Shown here piece after piece: positions 25,618 to 34,761 of a DNA stretch of 64,000 bases. The DNA lies in contig NZ_CABVQK010000009.1 in NCBI RefSeq assembly GCF_902499335.1, positions 62,001 to 126,000 on the forward strand, read 5' to 3'. Below the pieces are notes generated by a model. That model was not told where the DNA came from. It made no database searches and saw only the letters and a program-made list of their open reading frames with translations. The position numbers were made by a program, and so were the translations under genes. How positions within the stretch are numbered: position 1 is the stretch's first letter; each line of letters starts with the position of its first letter. The stretch is from Burkholderia lata. Its GTDB lineage: Bacteria; Pseudomonadota; Gammaproteobacteria; Burkholderiales; Burkholderiaceae.

Positions 25618-26236
25618 CTCGGTGTTCACGGCGGAGCAACGCGACGCGTTGCAGGAGATCGCCAACCTCGCAATGGGCCGCGCCGCCGCGCGGCTTGCGT
25701 TGTTGCTCGGGCACTTCATCGAGCTGTCGGTGCCGCGCGTGCGGGTCGTGAAAGCGTCCGACGCGGGCGACGCGCTGCGCGAGATGACGGGCATTCACGA
25801 CAACGTGACCGCCGTGCGCCAGGGCTTTCGTTCCGACATCAAGGGCGAAGCGATCGTGCTGTGCCGCACTGCGAGCATCGCGCGGCTCATGTCGGTCGTC
25901 GACCGCACGTTCGGCGACGGCGTGTACGGCGGGATGGCGACGCCCGACGAAGTCGTGTTCGACGTCGCGAACGTGCTGATGGGTGCGTGCGTCGCGTCGA
26001 TCCTCGACGAGCTCGGCCGCAAGCCCGTGTTCTTTCCGCCGGGGCTGCTCGGCGCGAACGTGTCGTTTGACGACGTCTTCCAGCCGACCGAGCTGGCATG
26101 GAGCGTGGCATTGCTGCTGGAAGTGAACTTCGGGCTCGAGGACCATGCGTTCCGGGCCCACTTCGTGATGCTGATGGCCGAGGATTCGATCCGGCTGATG
26201 GGCGACGCGCTCGACGCGTTGCTGTCCGCGCTATGA
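25610..26236 (+). CDS. CheC-like phosphatase
   Basis: 208 residues from the ATG at 25610, which overlaps the end of the CheY-like gene. AAGGAG at 25594 gives it a good spacing. The first CheC active-site pattern is seen as DALQEIANLAMGRA near residue 12. The second is EVVFDVANVLMGA near 107, with Asp in place of the usual Glu. CheC family proteins dephosphorylate CheY-P. Here the partner is surely the upstream receiver. Its own stop overlaps the next ATG, so all three genes are coupled. Confidence 0.85.
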   Translation: MPDSVFTAEQRDALQEIANLAMGRAAARLALLLGHFIELSVPRVRVVKASDAGDALREMTGIHDNVTAVRQGFRSDIKGEAIVLCRTASIARLMSVVDRTFGDGVYGGMATPDEVVFDVANVLMGACVASILDELGRKPVFFPPGLLGANVSFDDVFQPTELAWSVALLLEVNFGLEDHAFRAHFVMLMAEDSIRLMGDALDALLSAL

Positions 26237-27171
26237 CGGCCGCCACCCCGTCGCTGAGCGACCTCGTGATCGAGCGGGTGGGCTTCGGCCTGTTCGTGCT
26301 CGACCGCACGATGACCGTGCTGATGTGGAATCGCTTCATGCAGGACCACAGCGGCATCCCGGCCGCCGACGTGATCGGCCGCAACCTGTTCGACTGCTTT
26401 CCCGACCTGCCGCGCGCGTGGCTGTCGCGCAAGCTCGAGAGCGTGTTCCAGCTCGGCAGCTTCGCGTTCAGCTCGTGGGAGCAGCGGCCCTACCTGTTCC
26501 GCTTCGAGCACGACCGGCCGATCACGGGCGGTGTCGACTACATGCAGCAGGACTGCACGTTCATGCCGCTCACGCGCGGCCGCGACGTCGAGGCCGTGTG
26601 CGTGACGATCTCGGACGTCACGCACGTGAGCGTGATGCAGCGCGAGCGCGAGGAAGCGGTCGCGAAGCTGCGCGAACACGCGAACCGCGACGGCCTGACC
26701 GGCATCGCGAACCGGCGTTTCTTCGAGGCACGGCTGGGCGACGAGTTCGCGCGCTGGCAGCGGTACGGCGGCGACATGTCGGTGCTGCTGTTCGACCTCG
26801 ATCACTTCAAGACGATCAACGACCGTTTCGGGCATGCGGCCGGCGATGCCGTGCTGCGCGAGACCGCGCGCCGCGTCGCGTCGATCGTGCGCGCGCAGGA
26901 TACGTTCGGCCGCTTCGGCGGCGAGGAATTCGCGCTGCTGCTGCCGTGCACGAATCTCGACGAGGCGATGCTGGTGGCCGACAAGGTGCGCGATGCGATC
27001 GGCAGCATGCCGGTCGATGCCGAGGGTGTCAGCGTGCCGGTGACGGCGAGCGTCGGCGGCGCGTGTGCGAAGACGGGCGCACCGACCTGCGACGTGCTCG
27101 TCAACGAGGCCGACGCCGCGCTCTATCGCGCGAAGCGGCTCGGGCGCGATCGGTCGGTCGCGTACGCATAG
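26233..27171 (+). CDS. PAS-GGDEF diguanylate cyclase
   Basis: 312 residues from the ATG at 26233, overlapping the cheC-like stop (ATGA). A PAS domain covers about residues 8-130 (VGFGLFVLDRTMTVLMWNRF). The GGDEF domain covers about 145-310 (NRDGLTGIANRRFFEARL, FDLDHFKTINDRFGHAAGD), with the active GGEEF sequence. An RAQD five residues before it is the product-inhibition I-site. It makes cyclic-di-GMP. No membrane segment is seen, so it works in the cytoplasm, probably tuned by the CheY/CheC pair ahead of it. Confidence 0.9.
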   Translation: MTAATPSLSDLVIERVGFGLFVLDRTMTVLMWNRFMQDHSGIPAADVIGRNLFDCFPDLPRAWLSRKLESVFQLGSFAFSSWEQRPYLFRFEHDRPITGGVDYMQQDCTFMPLTRGRDVEAVCVTISDVTHVSVMQREREEAVAKLREHANRDGLTGIANRRFFEARLGDEFARWQRYGGDMSVLLFDLDHFKTINDRFGHAAGDAVLRETARRVASIVRAQDTFGRFGGEEFALLLPCTNLDEAMLVADKVRDAIGSMPVDAEGVSVPVTASVGGACAKTGAPTCDVLVNEADAALYRAKRLGRDRSVAYA

Positions 27172-27216
27172 GCGGTGCGTCCGCCCCGCTGCGCGCGGAG
27201 CGGACGAGTGCCGGGC

Positions 27217-28101
27217 TCAGCTTTTCGCGATGTCGGCCAGCACGCCCGCCAGGACGGCCGGCTGCGACATGAACGGCGAATGGCTGCTGTCGAGCTGGTG
27301 CACGTGGGTCGGGTTGCTGGGCGCGAATGCGTCGGCTTCGTCGATGAAGCGCTGCTGCAGCGCAGGCAGGATCACGCGATCCTGCAGGCACTTGATGTAG
27401 TGGCGGTCGATCGCGCCCCAGCGTGCGGCTGTCGTCGGGATCGCGGTCGCGAACGGCGCGGCCGGCACGTCGCAGGTCATCAGGTTCGCGACGGCCTCGA
27501 AGTCGGCCTGCGGCACGTCGTCGTACAGCGCGCGCTTCGCGAGGTCGCGATACGCGGCGTCGCCACTGCGCGGATCGATGCGCAGCGCACCGGCGACGCG
27601 CGGGCTCGCCAGCATCAGCGGGCCGAGCATTTCACCCTTGTTTTCAGGGGCCCGCACGTAGTCGAGGCCCGGCACGCCCGACGCGGGCATGAAGGCCGCG
27701 AGATAGACGATCTTCGCGATCTTTTCCGGAGCGCGTTCGGCGGCCGCCGTGATCGCGAGGCCGCCCATGCTGTGGCCGACGAGCACGACCTTGCCGTGGC
27801 CGAGCGCGTACGCGTCGTCGACCGCCTGCATCACTTGCGTCGCGTAATCGTCGAGCGTCGTGTTCGCGACCGGCGACGGCTCGGCGCCGAACGCGTCCTT
27901 GTCGAGCGGGCGTGCGAAGTAGGAAGCGGGAAAGCGGGCATTGATGCCGTGCGCGGGCAGGTCACGCGCGATCGACAGGTGGCCGCGCGCGGCCAGCGCG
28001 GCCGCGACGTGCGCGTAGCTCCACGCGCCGTGCCAGGCGCCGTGCACGAGCACGAAAACGGGATGATCGGACTGCGGGGTGGCGCTTGCGTTCGTCTCCA
28101 T
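27217..28101 (-). CDS. Alpha/beta-fold hydrolase
   Basis: About 294 residues from the ATG at 28101; a start at 28137 would add 12 residues. The oxyanion motif is FVLVHGAWHGAWSYAHVAAA near the N-terminus and the nucleophile elbow is VVLVGHSMGGLAI at about residue 105. The catalytic His is probably in QLDSSHSPFMSQP near the end. This layout fits the plant-type esterase/lyase group (methyl-salicylate esterase-like) common in Burkholderia. The substrate cannot be read from the sequence. It is convergent with the diguanylate cyclase gene. Confidence 0.85.
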   Translation of the reverse strand: METNASATPQSDHPVFVLVHGAWHGAWSYAHVAAALAARGHLSIARDLPAHGINARFPASYFARPLDKDAFGAEPSPVANTTLDDYATQVMQAVDDAYALGHGKVVLVGHSMGGLAITAAAERAPEKIAKIVYLAAFMPASGVPGLDYVRAPENKGEMLGPLMLASPRVAGALRIDPRSGDAAYRDLAKRALYDDVPQADFEAVANLMTCDVPAAPFATAIPTTAARWGAIDRHYIKCLQDRVILPALQQRFIDEADAFAPSNPTHVHQLDSSHSPFMSQPAVLAGVLADIAKS

Positions 28102-28276
28102 GGTGTCCGGGTCTTTAGATTTTGAGAAAGGTGTCATCTTAGACGAACCCGCGTGCGCCCAGACGGGCCGGATTCGATCTGTCCCTCTTGTCTCGCGCAG
28201 GCCACATTTCGTCCGTATCCGATTTGAATTTATCCCGAAGCACGCTAATTTGTTGCTTTGCCTGCGATTGCACCCC

Positions 28277-28609
28277 ATGAACGTCGACTACCTCTTCTAC
28301 CGGAAGCCGGATAAACCCGGCCCCTATTCGCTCGACGACCTGGGCGACATCGCGCCGCCGATCGGCCCGGGCGACCTGGTGCGCGCGGGCATCGCGCGCG
28401 TCTTCGCGCAGATCGACTGGCAGGAATCGCCCGATGTGCCGGGTGCGTGGTTCGGCACGGGCGGCGCGGTTTTCCAGTTCACCGCGGAGCCCGACGGCGG
28501 CGTGACGAGCTTCATGGGTTCGCGCCTCGAACGCCGCTCGATGCTGCAGCTCACGCGCGAAATGGGGCTCATTGCGCTCGACCTGCAGCGCGACATCGTT
28601 TACGGCTGA
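28277..28609 (+). CDS. Small conserved-looking protein of unknown function
   Basis: 110 residues. It starts MNVDYLFYRKPDKPGPYSLD and has no signal or membrane segment. The composition is balanced, with Phe/Trp-rich strands (AQIDWQESPDVPGAWFGTGG) typical of a small beta-rich soluble protein. I do not recognise the family. It lies between a divergent hydrolase and the hopanoid operon. Confidence 0.6.
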   Translation: MNVDYLFYRKPDKPGPYSLDDLGDIAPPIGPGDLVRAGIARVFAQIDWQESPDVPGAWFGTGGAVFQFTAEPDGGVTSFMGSRLERRSMLQLTREMGLIALDLQRDIVYG

Positions 28610-28844
28610 AGCGCCGCCGGCGCCGGTTTCCGCCCGGGCCGGCCGCGCTTGCCGGGCAACGGCTTCCGGCATCCCGCCGCACGCGGCGCGTGTCCGCCAT
28701 CGAACTTCAAAGATTGCTATACTTTCGCCCAATTCCGGCTTCCGGCCGGTAATTTGTGCCTGTCTGCGTCGATCGTTCGCATATCTCGCACGCATTTGAC
28801 ACCCTGACCATCCCAGCCGGGCATGGCTTCTTCAATCGCCCCGC

Positions 28845-29717
28845 GTGGGTGTCTCCGTGGAGCTCGTCTTGGCCGTTTCCAATTCCGTCGTGGACGAACA
28901 AGAAACCGACGCCGCTGCCGTCACATCGGGCAGTTCTTTCTATCTTGCGATGCGCATCCTGCCGGCCGTGCAGCGCGATGCGATGTTCCAGGTCTACGCG
29001 TTTTGCCGCGCGGTCGACGACATCGCCGACAGCGACCTGCCGCGCGCCGAGCGCAATGCGGGCCTCGACCGCTGGCGCGCGGACATCGACGCGTGCTTCG
29101 CCGGCCGCCCGCCGCGCCACCTGGCCGCGCTCGACCGCGAGATCCGCGCATTCAACCTGCAGCGCGACGACTTCCACGCGATGATCGACGGGATGGCGAT
29201 GGATGCGGTCGAAGACATCTGCGCGCCCGATGAACCGACGCTCGACCTCTTCTGCGATCGCGTGGCGAGCGCGGCCGGCCGGCTGTCGGTGAGGATTTTC
29301 GGGATGCCGGAAGCCGAAGGGATCAAGCTGTCGCATCATCTCGGCCGCGCGCTGCAACTGACGAACATCCTGCGCGACATCGACGACGATGCGGCGATCA
29401 ACCGTTGCTACCTGCCGCGCGAGCTGCTCGCGCGCGAAGGCATCGCGATCGCCGACCCGGCGACGATCGTGCGCGATCCGGCGCTGCCGCGCGTGTGTGC
29501 GACGCTCGTCGAGCGCGCGCTCGAGCACTTCCGCCAGGCCGATGCGGTGATGGATACCTGCGCGCGTGCGCAGGTGAAGGCGCCGCGCATCATGTCGGGC
29601 GCGTATCGCTGCATTCTCGAAGCCGCGATCGCACGCGGCTTTGCGTTCCCGCGCGCGCCGCTGCGCAAGCCGAAAGCGCGCATGCTGATGATCGCCGCGC
29701 GCTACGCGCTGTTCTGA
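28845..29717 (+). CDS. hpnD: Presqualene diphosphate synthase
   Basis: About 290 residues from the GTG at 28845; the exact start is uncertain, since the first 25 residues are poorly conserved. It belongs to the trans-isoprenyl (squalene/phytoene synthase) family, with both Asp-rich motifs: AFCRAVDDIADSD at about residue 50 and LTNILRDIDDDA at about 165. HpnD condenses two farnesyl diphosphates to presqualene diphosphate, the first step to squalene. It opens the plus-strand operon hpnD-hpnE-shc-hpnG; gaps are 13, 11 and 3 bases. Confidence 0.92.
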   Translation: MGVSVELVLAVSNSVVDEQETDAAAVTSGSSFYLAMRILPAVQRDAMFQVYAFCRAVDDIADSDLPRAERNAGLDRWRADIDACFAGRPPRHLAALDREIRAFNLQRDDFHAMIDGMAMDAVEDICAPDEPTLDLFCDRVASAAGRLSVRIFGMPEAEGIKLSHHLGRALQLTNILRDIDDDAAINRCYLPRELLAREGIAIADPATIVRDPALPRVCATLVERALEHFRQADAVMDTCARAQVKAPRIMSGAYRCILEAAIARGFAFPRAPLRKPKARMLMIAARYALF

Positions 29718-29730
29718 GCCGACCGAGTCG

Positions 29731-30984
29731 ATGCCCAGGACCGTCCACGTGATCGGCGCCGGCGTTGCCGGCCTGTCGGCCGCGGTCGAGCTGCAACGCC
29801 GCGGGCGACGCATCGTGCTGCACGATGCGCACGCGCATGCGGGCGGCCGCTGCCGCTCATGGTTCGACGGGACGCTGAACACGACGCTCGACAGCGGGCT
29901 GCATGTCGCTTTCGCGGGGCAGCCGGCGACGCAGCGCTACCTGCGCGCGATCGGCGCGGCGGACCAGCTCGCGGGGCCCGCGTTGCCTGAATTTCCCGTC
30001 GTCGACGTCGCGTCGCAGCAGCGCTGGACGCTGCGCTTCGGCAACGGGCGATGGCCGTCGTGGCTGTTCGATGCCGCATCGCGCGCGCCGGACACGACAC
30101 CGCTCGACTACCTCGCGCTCGCTCCGCTCGCGTTCGCGCGCATGGGCCGTTCACTCGCACAGACGATGCGATGCGACGGCATGCTGTGGGAACGTTGGCT
30201 GCGGCCGTATTTCCTCGGTGTGCTGAACGTCGAGCCGCGCCATGCGAGTGCCGAACTCGCACGTGCGGCGCTGTGCAGCACGTTTGCCATGGGGGCACCC
30301 GCCTGCCGTCCGCTCGTCGCGCGCCACGGCCTCGGCAGTGCATTCGTCGAACCGGCGCTGCGGATGCTGCAGCACGGCGGCGCGCAGATCCGGCTGAACT
30401 CGCGGCTCGACGCGTTCGAATTCGGCGCGCACGGGAATGCGGTCGATGCGGTCTCGGTCGGCGGCGAGCGGATCGATCTCGCACCGGGCGACGCCGTCGT
30501 GCTGGCCGTGCCGCCCGAGGTCGCGCAGCCGCTTGTGCCCGAACTCACCGCGCCCGACACGTTCAGCGCGGTCGTGACCGCGTATTTCGCGGCCGAAGCG
30601 CCGGCCGGCAATCCGCTGCAGACGTCCGTGGTCAACGGTGTCGTCGATGCGGTGCGCACCGGCGGCGGCCAGCTCGCGGCGACGATCCGCGACGCTGGCC
30701 GCTGGCTCGATACGCCGCGCGACACGCTCGCGCAGCGCATCTGGGAAGACGTCGCGCGCGTGACCGGTGCGAACCCGGAAACCATTCCCGCGTGGCAGCT
30801 CGTCGTCGAGCCGCGCGCGGGCTTTGCGGCGGTGCCGTCGCAGGAAATGAAGCGTCCGGCCGTGCGTACGCGCTGGACCAATCTCGTGCTGGCGGGCGAC
30901 TGGATTGCCACCGGCTTGCCCGCCACGATCGAGGGCGCGATCCGCTCCGGCCAGCTGGCCGCGGACGTGCTCCAGACACAATAA
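29731..30984 (+). CDS. hpnE: Squalene-forming FAD-dependent oxidoreductase
   Basis: 417 residues. The FAD-binding Rossmann motif is VIGAGVAGLSAAVELQRRG at residues 6-24, followed by DAHAHAGGRCRSW. A C-terminal FAD motif lies in NLVLAGDWIATGLPATIEGA. HpnE reduces hydroxysqualene to squalene in the HpnC-HpnD-HpnE route. It sits between hpnD and shc, as in other hopanoid clusters. Confidence 0.92.
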   Translation: MPRTVHVIGAGVAGLSAAVELQRRGRRIVLHDAHAHAGGRCRSWFDGTLNTTLDSGLHVAFAGQPATQRYLRAIGAADQLAGPALPEFPVVDVASQQRWTLRFGNGRWPSWLFDAASRAPDTTPLDYLALAPLAFARMGRSLAQTMRCDGMLWERWLRPYFLGVLNVEPRHASAELARAALCSTFAMGAPACRPLVARHGLGSAFVEPALRMLQHGGAQIRLNSRLDAFEFGAHGNAVDAVSVGGERIDLAPGDAVVLAVPPEVAQPLVPELTAPDTFSAVVTAYFAAEAPAGNPLQTSVVNGVVDAVRTGGGQLAATIRDAGRWLDTPRDTLAQRIWEDVARVTGANPETIPAWQLVVEPRAGFAAVPSQEMKRPAVRTRWTNLVLAGDWIATGLPATIEGAIRSGQLAADVLQTQ

Positions 30985-30995
30985 GAGAGGGACCG

Positions 30996-32969
30996 ATGAA
31001 CGATCTCACCGAAATGGCTACCCTGTCCGCCGGCACCGTGCCGGCGGGCGTCGACACGGCCGTCGTGCGTGCGACCGATGCGCTGCTGGCCGCGCAGAAC
31101 GCGGATGGCCACTGGGTCTACGAACTCGAAGCCGATTCGACGATTCCCGCCGAATACGTGCTGCTCGTCCACTATCTCGGCGAGACGCCGAACCTCGAGC
31201 TCGAACAGAAGATCGGCAAGTATCTGCGCCGCATCCAGCAGGCCGACGGCGGCTGGCCGCTGTTCACCGATGGCGCACCGAACATCAGCGCGAGCGTGAA
31301 GGCGTATTTCGCGCTGAAGGTGATCGGCGACGACGAGAACGCCGAGCACATGCAGCGCGCACGCAAGGCCATTCACGCGATGGGTGGCGCCGAGATGTCG
31401 AACGTGTTCACGCGTATCCAGCTCGCGCTGTACGGCGCGATTCCGTGGCGCGCGGTGCCGATGATGCCGGTCGAGATCATGCTGCTGCCGCAGTGGTTCC
31501 CGTTCCATCTGTCGAAGGTGTCGTACTGGGCGCGCACCGTGATCGTGCCGCTGCTCGTGCTGAACGCGAAGCGCCCGCTCGCGAAGAACCCGCGCGGCGT
31601 GCGCATCGACGAGCTGTTCATCGATCCGCCCGTCAACGCCGGGCTGCTGCCGCGCCAGGGCCACCAGAGCGCCGGCTGGTTCGCGTTCTTCCGCGTGGTC
31701 GACCATGCGCTGCGCGCGGCCGACGGCCTGTTCCCGAACTACACGCGCGAACGCGCGATCCGCCAGGCCGTGTCGTTCGTCGACGAGCGCCTGAACGGCG
31801 AGGACGGCCTGGGCGCGATCTATCCGGCGATGGCCAACGCGGTCATGATGTACGACGTGCTCGGCTACGCGGAAGATCACCCGAACCGCGCGATTGCGCG
31901 CAAGTCGATCGAGAAGCTGCTCGTCGTGCACGACGACGAAGCGTATTGCCAGCCGTGCCTGTCGCCGGTGTGGGACACGTCGCTCGCCGCGCATGCGCTG
32001 CTCGAAACGGGCGACGCGCGTGCCGAGGACGCCGCGATCCGCGGCCTCGAATGGCTGCGCCCTCTGCAGATCCTCGACGTGCGCGGCGACTGGATCTCGC
32101 GCCGCCCGCACGTGCGGCCCGGCGGCTGGGCGTTCCAGTACGCGAACGCGCACTACCCGGACGTCGACGATACGGCGGTGGTCGCGGTGGCGATGGAGCG
32201 CGCGCAGAAACTCAAGCAGAACGATGCGTATCGCGATTCGATCGCGCGTGCGCGCGAGTGGGTCGTCGGGATGCAGAGCAGCGACGGCGGCTGGGGCGCG
32301 TTCGAACCGGAAAACACGCAGTACTACCTGAACAACATCCCGTTCTCGGATCACGGCGCACTGCTCGATCCGCCGACGGCCGACGTGTCGGGCCGCTGCC
32401 TGTCGATGCTGTCGCAGCTCGGCGAGACGCCGCTGAACAGCGAGCCGGCGCGTCGTGCGCTCGACTACATGCTCAAGGAGCAGGAACCGGACGGCAGCTG
32501 GTATGGCCGCTGGGGGATGAACTACGTGTACGGCACGTGGACGGCACTGTGCTCGCTGAACGCGGCCGGCCTGACGCCGGACGATCCGCGCATGAAGCGC
32601 GGCGCGCAGTGGCTGCTGTCGATCCAGAACAAGGACGGCGGCTGGGGCGAAGACGGCGACAGCTACAAGCTGAACTATCGCGGCTTCGAGCAGGCGCCGA
32701 GCACCGCGTCGCAAACCGCCTGGGCGCTGCTCGGCCTGATGGCGGCCGGCGAGGTGAACAACCCGGCCGTCGCGCGCGGCATCGACTACCTGATCGCGGA
32801 GCAGAATGAAGAGGGCCTGTGGGACGAGGCGCGCTTCACGGCGACGGGCTTCCCGCGCGTGTTCTACCTGCGCTACCACGGCTATCGCAAGTTCTTCCCG
32901 CTGTGGGCGCTCGCCCGCTATCGCAACCTGAAGCGCGACAACACGACGCGCGTGACGTTCGGGCTGTAA
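30996..32969 (+). CDS. shc: Squalene-hopene cyclase
   Basis: 657 residues, the family's usual size, from the ATG at 30996 with AGAGAGGGA upstream. The catalytic acid motif DVDDTA lies at about residue 389 (YPDVDDTAVVAVAMERAQ). Several QW repeats are visible, such as QNADGHW, QQADGGWPL, QSSDGGWGAFEPEN, QEPDGSWYGRWG and QNKDGGWGED. It cyclises squalene to hopene and diplopterol at the inner membrane, giving the rigid lipids that in Burkholderia support low-pH and antibiotic tolerance. Third gene of the hpn operon. Confidence 0.97.
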   Translation: MNDLTEMATLSAGTVPAGVDTAVVRATDALLAAQNADGHWVYELEADSTIPAEYVLLVHYLGETPNLELEQKIGKYLRRIQQADGGWPLFTDGAPNISASVKAYFALKVIGDDENAEHMQRARKAIHAMGGAEMSNVFTRIQLALYGAIPWRAVPMMPVEIMLLPQWFPFHLSKVSYWARTVIVPLLVLNAKRPLAKNPRGVRIDELFIDPPVNAGLLPRQGHQSAGWFAFFRVVDHALRAADGLFPNYTRERAIRQAVSFVDERLNGEDGLGAIYPAMANAVMMYDVLGYAEDHPNRAIARKSIEKLLVVHDDEAYCQPCLSPVWDTSLAAHALLETGDARAEDAAIRGLEWLRPLQILDVRGDWISRRPHVRPGGWAFQYANAHYPDVDDTAVVAVAMERAQKLKQNDAYRDSIARAREWVVGMQSSDGGWGAFEPENTQYYLNNIPFSDHGALLDPPTADVSGRCLSMLSQLGETPLNSEPARRALDYMLKEQEPDGSWYGRWGMNYVYGTWTALCSLNAAGLTPDDPRMKRGAQWLLSIQNKDGGWGEDGDSYKLNYRGFEQAPSTASQTAWALLGLMAAGEVNNPAVARGIDYLIAEQNEEGLWDEARFTATGFPRVFYLRYHGYRKFFPLWALARYRNLKRDNTTRVTFGL

Positions 32970-32972
32970 CGC

Positions 32973-33677
32973 GTGGCGCCGCAACCCACCGGCACGTTGC
33001 CCGTCATCGCCGTGACGGGGATGGCGTTCGAGGCGCGCATCGCGCGCGGCGACGGCGTCGAAGCCGTCTTTGCCGCACGGGCGGACCGGCTCGAACGCGC
33101 GCTGACCGAGGCGACCGCGCGCGGTTGTGCGGGCATCGTGAGCTTCGGCACGGCGGGCGGGCTCGCGCCCGACCTCGCGCCCGGCGCACTCGTGATCGCG
33201 AACGCGATCGACGGGCCGTTCGGTCGCGTCGAGACCGATTCGGGCTGGAGTGAACGGCTCGTCGCCGCGCTGCACGACACGCCGGTCTGGGCGCGCGTCA
33301 CGCGCGGCACGATCGCGGCCGTCGGCGCACCGGTCGTCAGCGAACAGGAAAAGACGTCGCTGCATCGCGCGAAGGGTGCGCTCGCCGTCGACATGGAGTC
33401 GCATATCGCGGCGGCCTTCGCGGCTGCGCGCGGCGTACCGTTCGCGGTGTGCCGCGCGATCGTCGATCCGGCGTGGCGCACGTTGCCGAGCGCGGCAACG
33501 GCCGGCCTGCGCGACGACGGCAGCACGGCGATCCTGCCGATCCTGCGTGAACTGCTGAAGCAGCCGTCGCAGCTCGGCCCGCTGCTGCAGGTCGCGAGCG
33601 ACGCGCGCGCGGCACGCACGACGTTGATCCAGGCACGGCACGCGTTCGAGCGTGCCGGCGCGATGCGGATCGTCTGA
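32973..33677 (+). CDS. hpnG: Hopanoid-associated phosphorylase/nucleosidase
   Basis: 234 residues from a GTG start three bases after the shc stop. It shows the purine-nucleoside phosphorylase/MTAN fold, with IVSFGTAGGLAPDLAPGALV near residue 50 and the ribose-binding AVDMESHIAAAFAAARGVPF near 140. HpnG removes adenine from adenosylhopane to give ribosylhopane, a step to extended C35 hopanoids. The HpnH enzyme that makes its substrate is not in the window. It ends the operon, just before a bidirectional terminator. Confidence 0.88.
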   Translation: MAPQPTGTLPVIAVTGMAFEARIARGDGVEAVFAARADRLERALTEATARGCAGIVSFGTAGGLAPDLAPGALVIANAIDGPFGRVETDSGWSERLVAALHDTPVWARVTRGTIAAVGAPVVSEQEKTSLHRAKGALAVDMESHIAAAFAAARGVPFAVCRAIVDPAWRTLPSAATAGLRDDGSTAILPILRELLKQPSQLGPLLQVASDARAARTTLIQARHAFERAGAMRIV

Positions 33678-33746
33678 GCGGCACGCGCCGCCTTTCTCGC
33701 CCTTCTCTTCCCGGTTTTCCGCTTCTCGCGGATCTCGCGGACAAAA

Positions 33747-33774
33747 AAAGAGCGCTGCAGATGCAGCGCTCTTT
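33747..33774. terminator. Bidirectional intrinsic terminator
   Basis: A perfect 13-bp stem, AAAGAGCGCTGCA against TGCAGCGCTCTTT, with a 2-base loop. A run of A's precedes it and T-rich sequence follows. It serves the convergent ends of hpnG and the mlaA-like gene. Confidence 0.88.
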
Positions 33775-33801
33775 GTCTTTGCGGCGGTGGCCGTTGCAGC
33801 G

Positions 33802-34761
33802 TTATTGCGCGGCCGGACTGCTCGCCGGCGTCGCCGGTGCGGCTGCCGAAGCCGCAGCAGGTGCTGCGGCCGAAGCCGCCGCCGGCGCGCTCGCCGGCAT
33901 CGCGTTGTCCGCGCCCGGATCGTCGTACTTCGGCAACCCCGGTGCGGCCGGCGCGGTGTTCGGCGTAGCACCCGGTGCACCGCCCGAGTCGCCCGGATCC
34001 TCATAGTTCGGCAACCCCGGCACGGCCGGCGCGGCGCCCGATTCACCCGGTTCGTTGTAAGTCGGCAGCGTGGCCGACGACGACTGGCTGCGATACGTCA
34101 GCGACTTGCGCTGCTGCAGGTACGCGTCGCGCACGAACGAATACGGATCGAGCGCGGCCTGCTTCAGCAGGTCGGTCGCGCCGAGCAGGTCCGAACGCGC
34201 GCTGATGAACTGCGCGATATACATCGGGTTGCGCGCGGCCGGCTCGATGTAGTTCAGCAGGTTGAAGCGCACGTCCACCGCGCGGCCGACGCCGTCGCGG
34301 ATCGTGCTCGGCCCGAACACCGGCAGCACGAGGTACGGGCCCGACGGCATGCCCCAGCGCGCCATCGTCAGGCCGAAGTCCTGGTGATGCTTCGGCAGCC
34401 CGGCCGGCGTCGCGATGTCGATCAGGCCGGCGACGCCGAACACCGAGTTCATCGCCACGCGCATCAGATCCTCGGTGGCATCGGTGATGCGGAGCTGCAG
34501 CAGGTTGTTCGCGATGTTGCCGAGATCGCCGAGGTTCGAGAAGAAGTTGCTGATCGCGGTGCGCACGGGCGTCGGCGTGACCTTCTGGTACCCCTTCGCG
34601 ATCGGCTGGGCGATGTTCGTGTCGACGGTGTCGTTGAACTTGTACATCGCCCGGTTCATCGGCTCGAGCGGGTCGTTGGGGTTGCGGTTCGGTCCCGTCG
34701 CGCAGCCGGTCAGCACTGCGCTGGCGGCAACGGTCGCCGCAATGATTCGCACCTTATTCAT
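33802..34761 (-). CDS. mlaA: MlaA/VacJ-family outer-membrane lipoprotein
   Basis: 319 residues. A lipoprotein signal peptide ends in ASAVLTGCATG, so the mature Cys is residue 20. The VacJ domain spans about residues 28-225 (RAMYKFNDTVDTNIAQPIAK, MNSVFGVAGLIDIATPAGLP). The C-terminal 85 residues are an unusual low-complexity tail. It has three related blocks (LPTYNEPGESG, LPNYEDPGDSG, LPKYDDPGADN) then Ala/Pro runs. MlaA pulls phospholipids out of the outer leaflet. Its ATG overlaps the hpnN stop by 8 bases, so this copy is tied to hopanoid transport. Confidence 0.9.
   Translation of the reverse strand: MNKVRIIAATVAASAVLTGCATGPNRNPNDPLEPMNRAMYKFNDTVDTNIAQPIAKGYQKVTPTPVRTAISNFFSNLGDLGNIANNLLQLRITDATEDLMRVAMNSVFGVAGLIDIATPAGLPKHHQDFGLTMARWGMPSGPYLVLPVFGPSTIRDGVGRAVDVRFNLLNYIEPAARNPMYIAQFISARSDLLGATDLLKQAALDPYSFVRDAYLQQRKSLTYRSQSSSATLPTYNEPGESGAAPAVPGLPNYEDPGDSGGAPGATPNTAPAAPGLPKYDDPGADNAMPASAPAAASAAAPAAASAAAPATPASSPAAQ

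Noticed and set aside
30108..34046. A minus-strand open frame of over 1300 codons across the hopanoid operon
   Set aside because: It is antisense to hpnE, shc and hpnG, which are certain. The translation is Arg/Ala-rich and has no domain; long shadow frames are expected in high-GC DNA.
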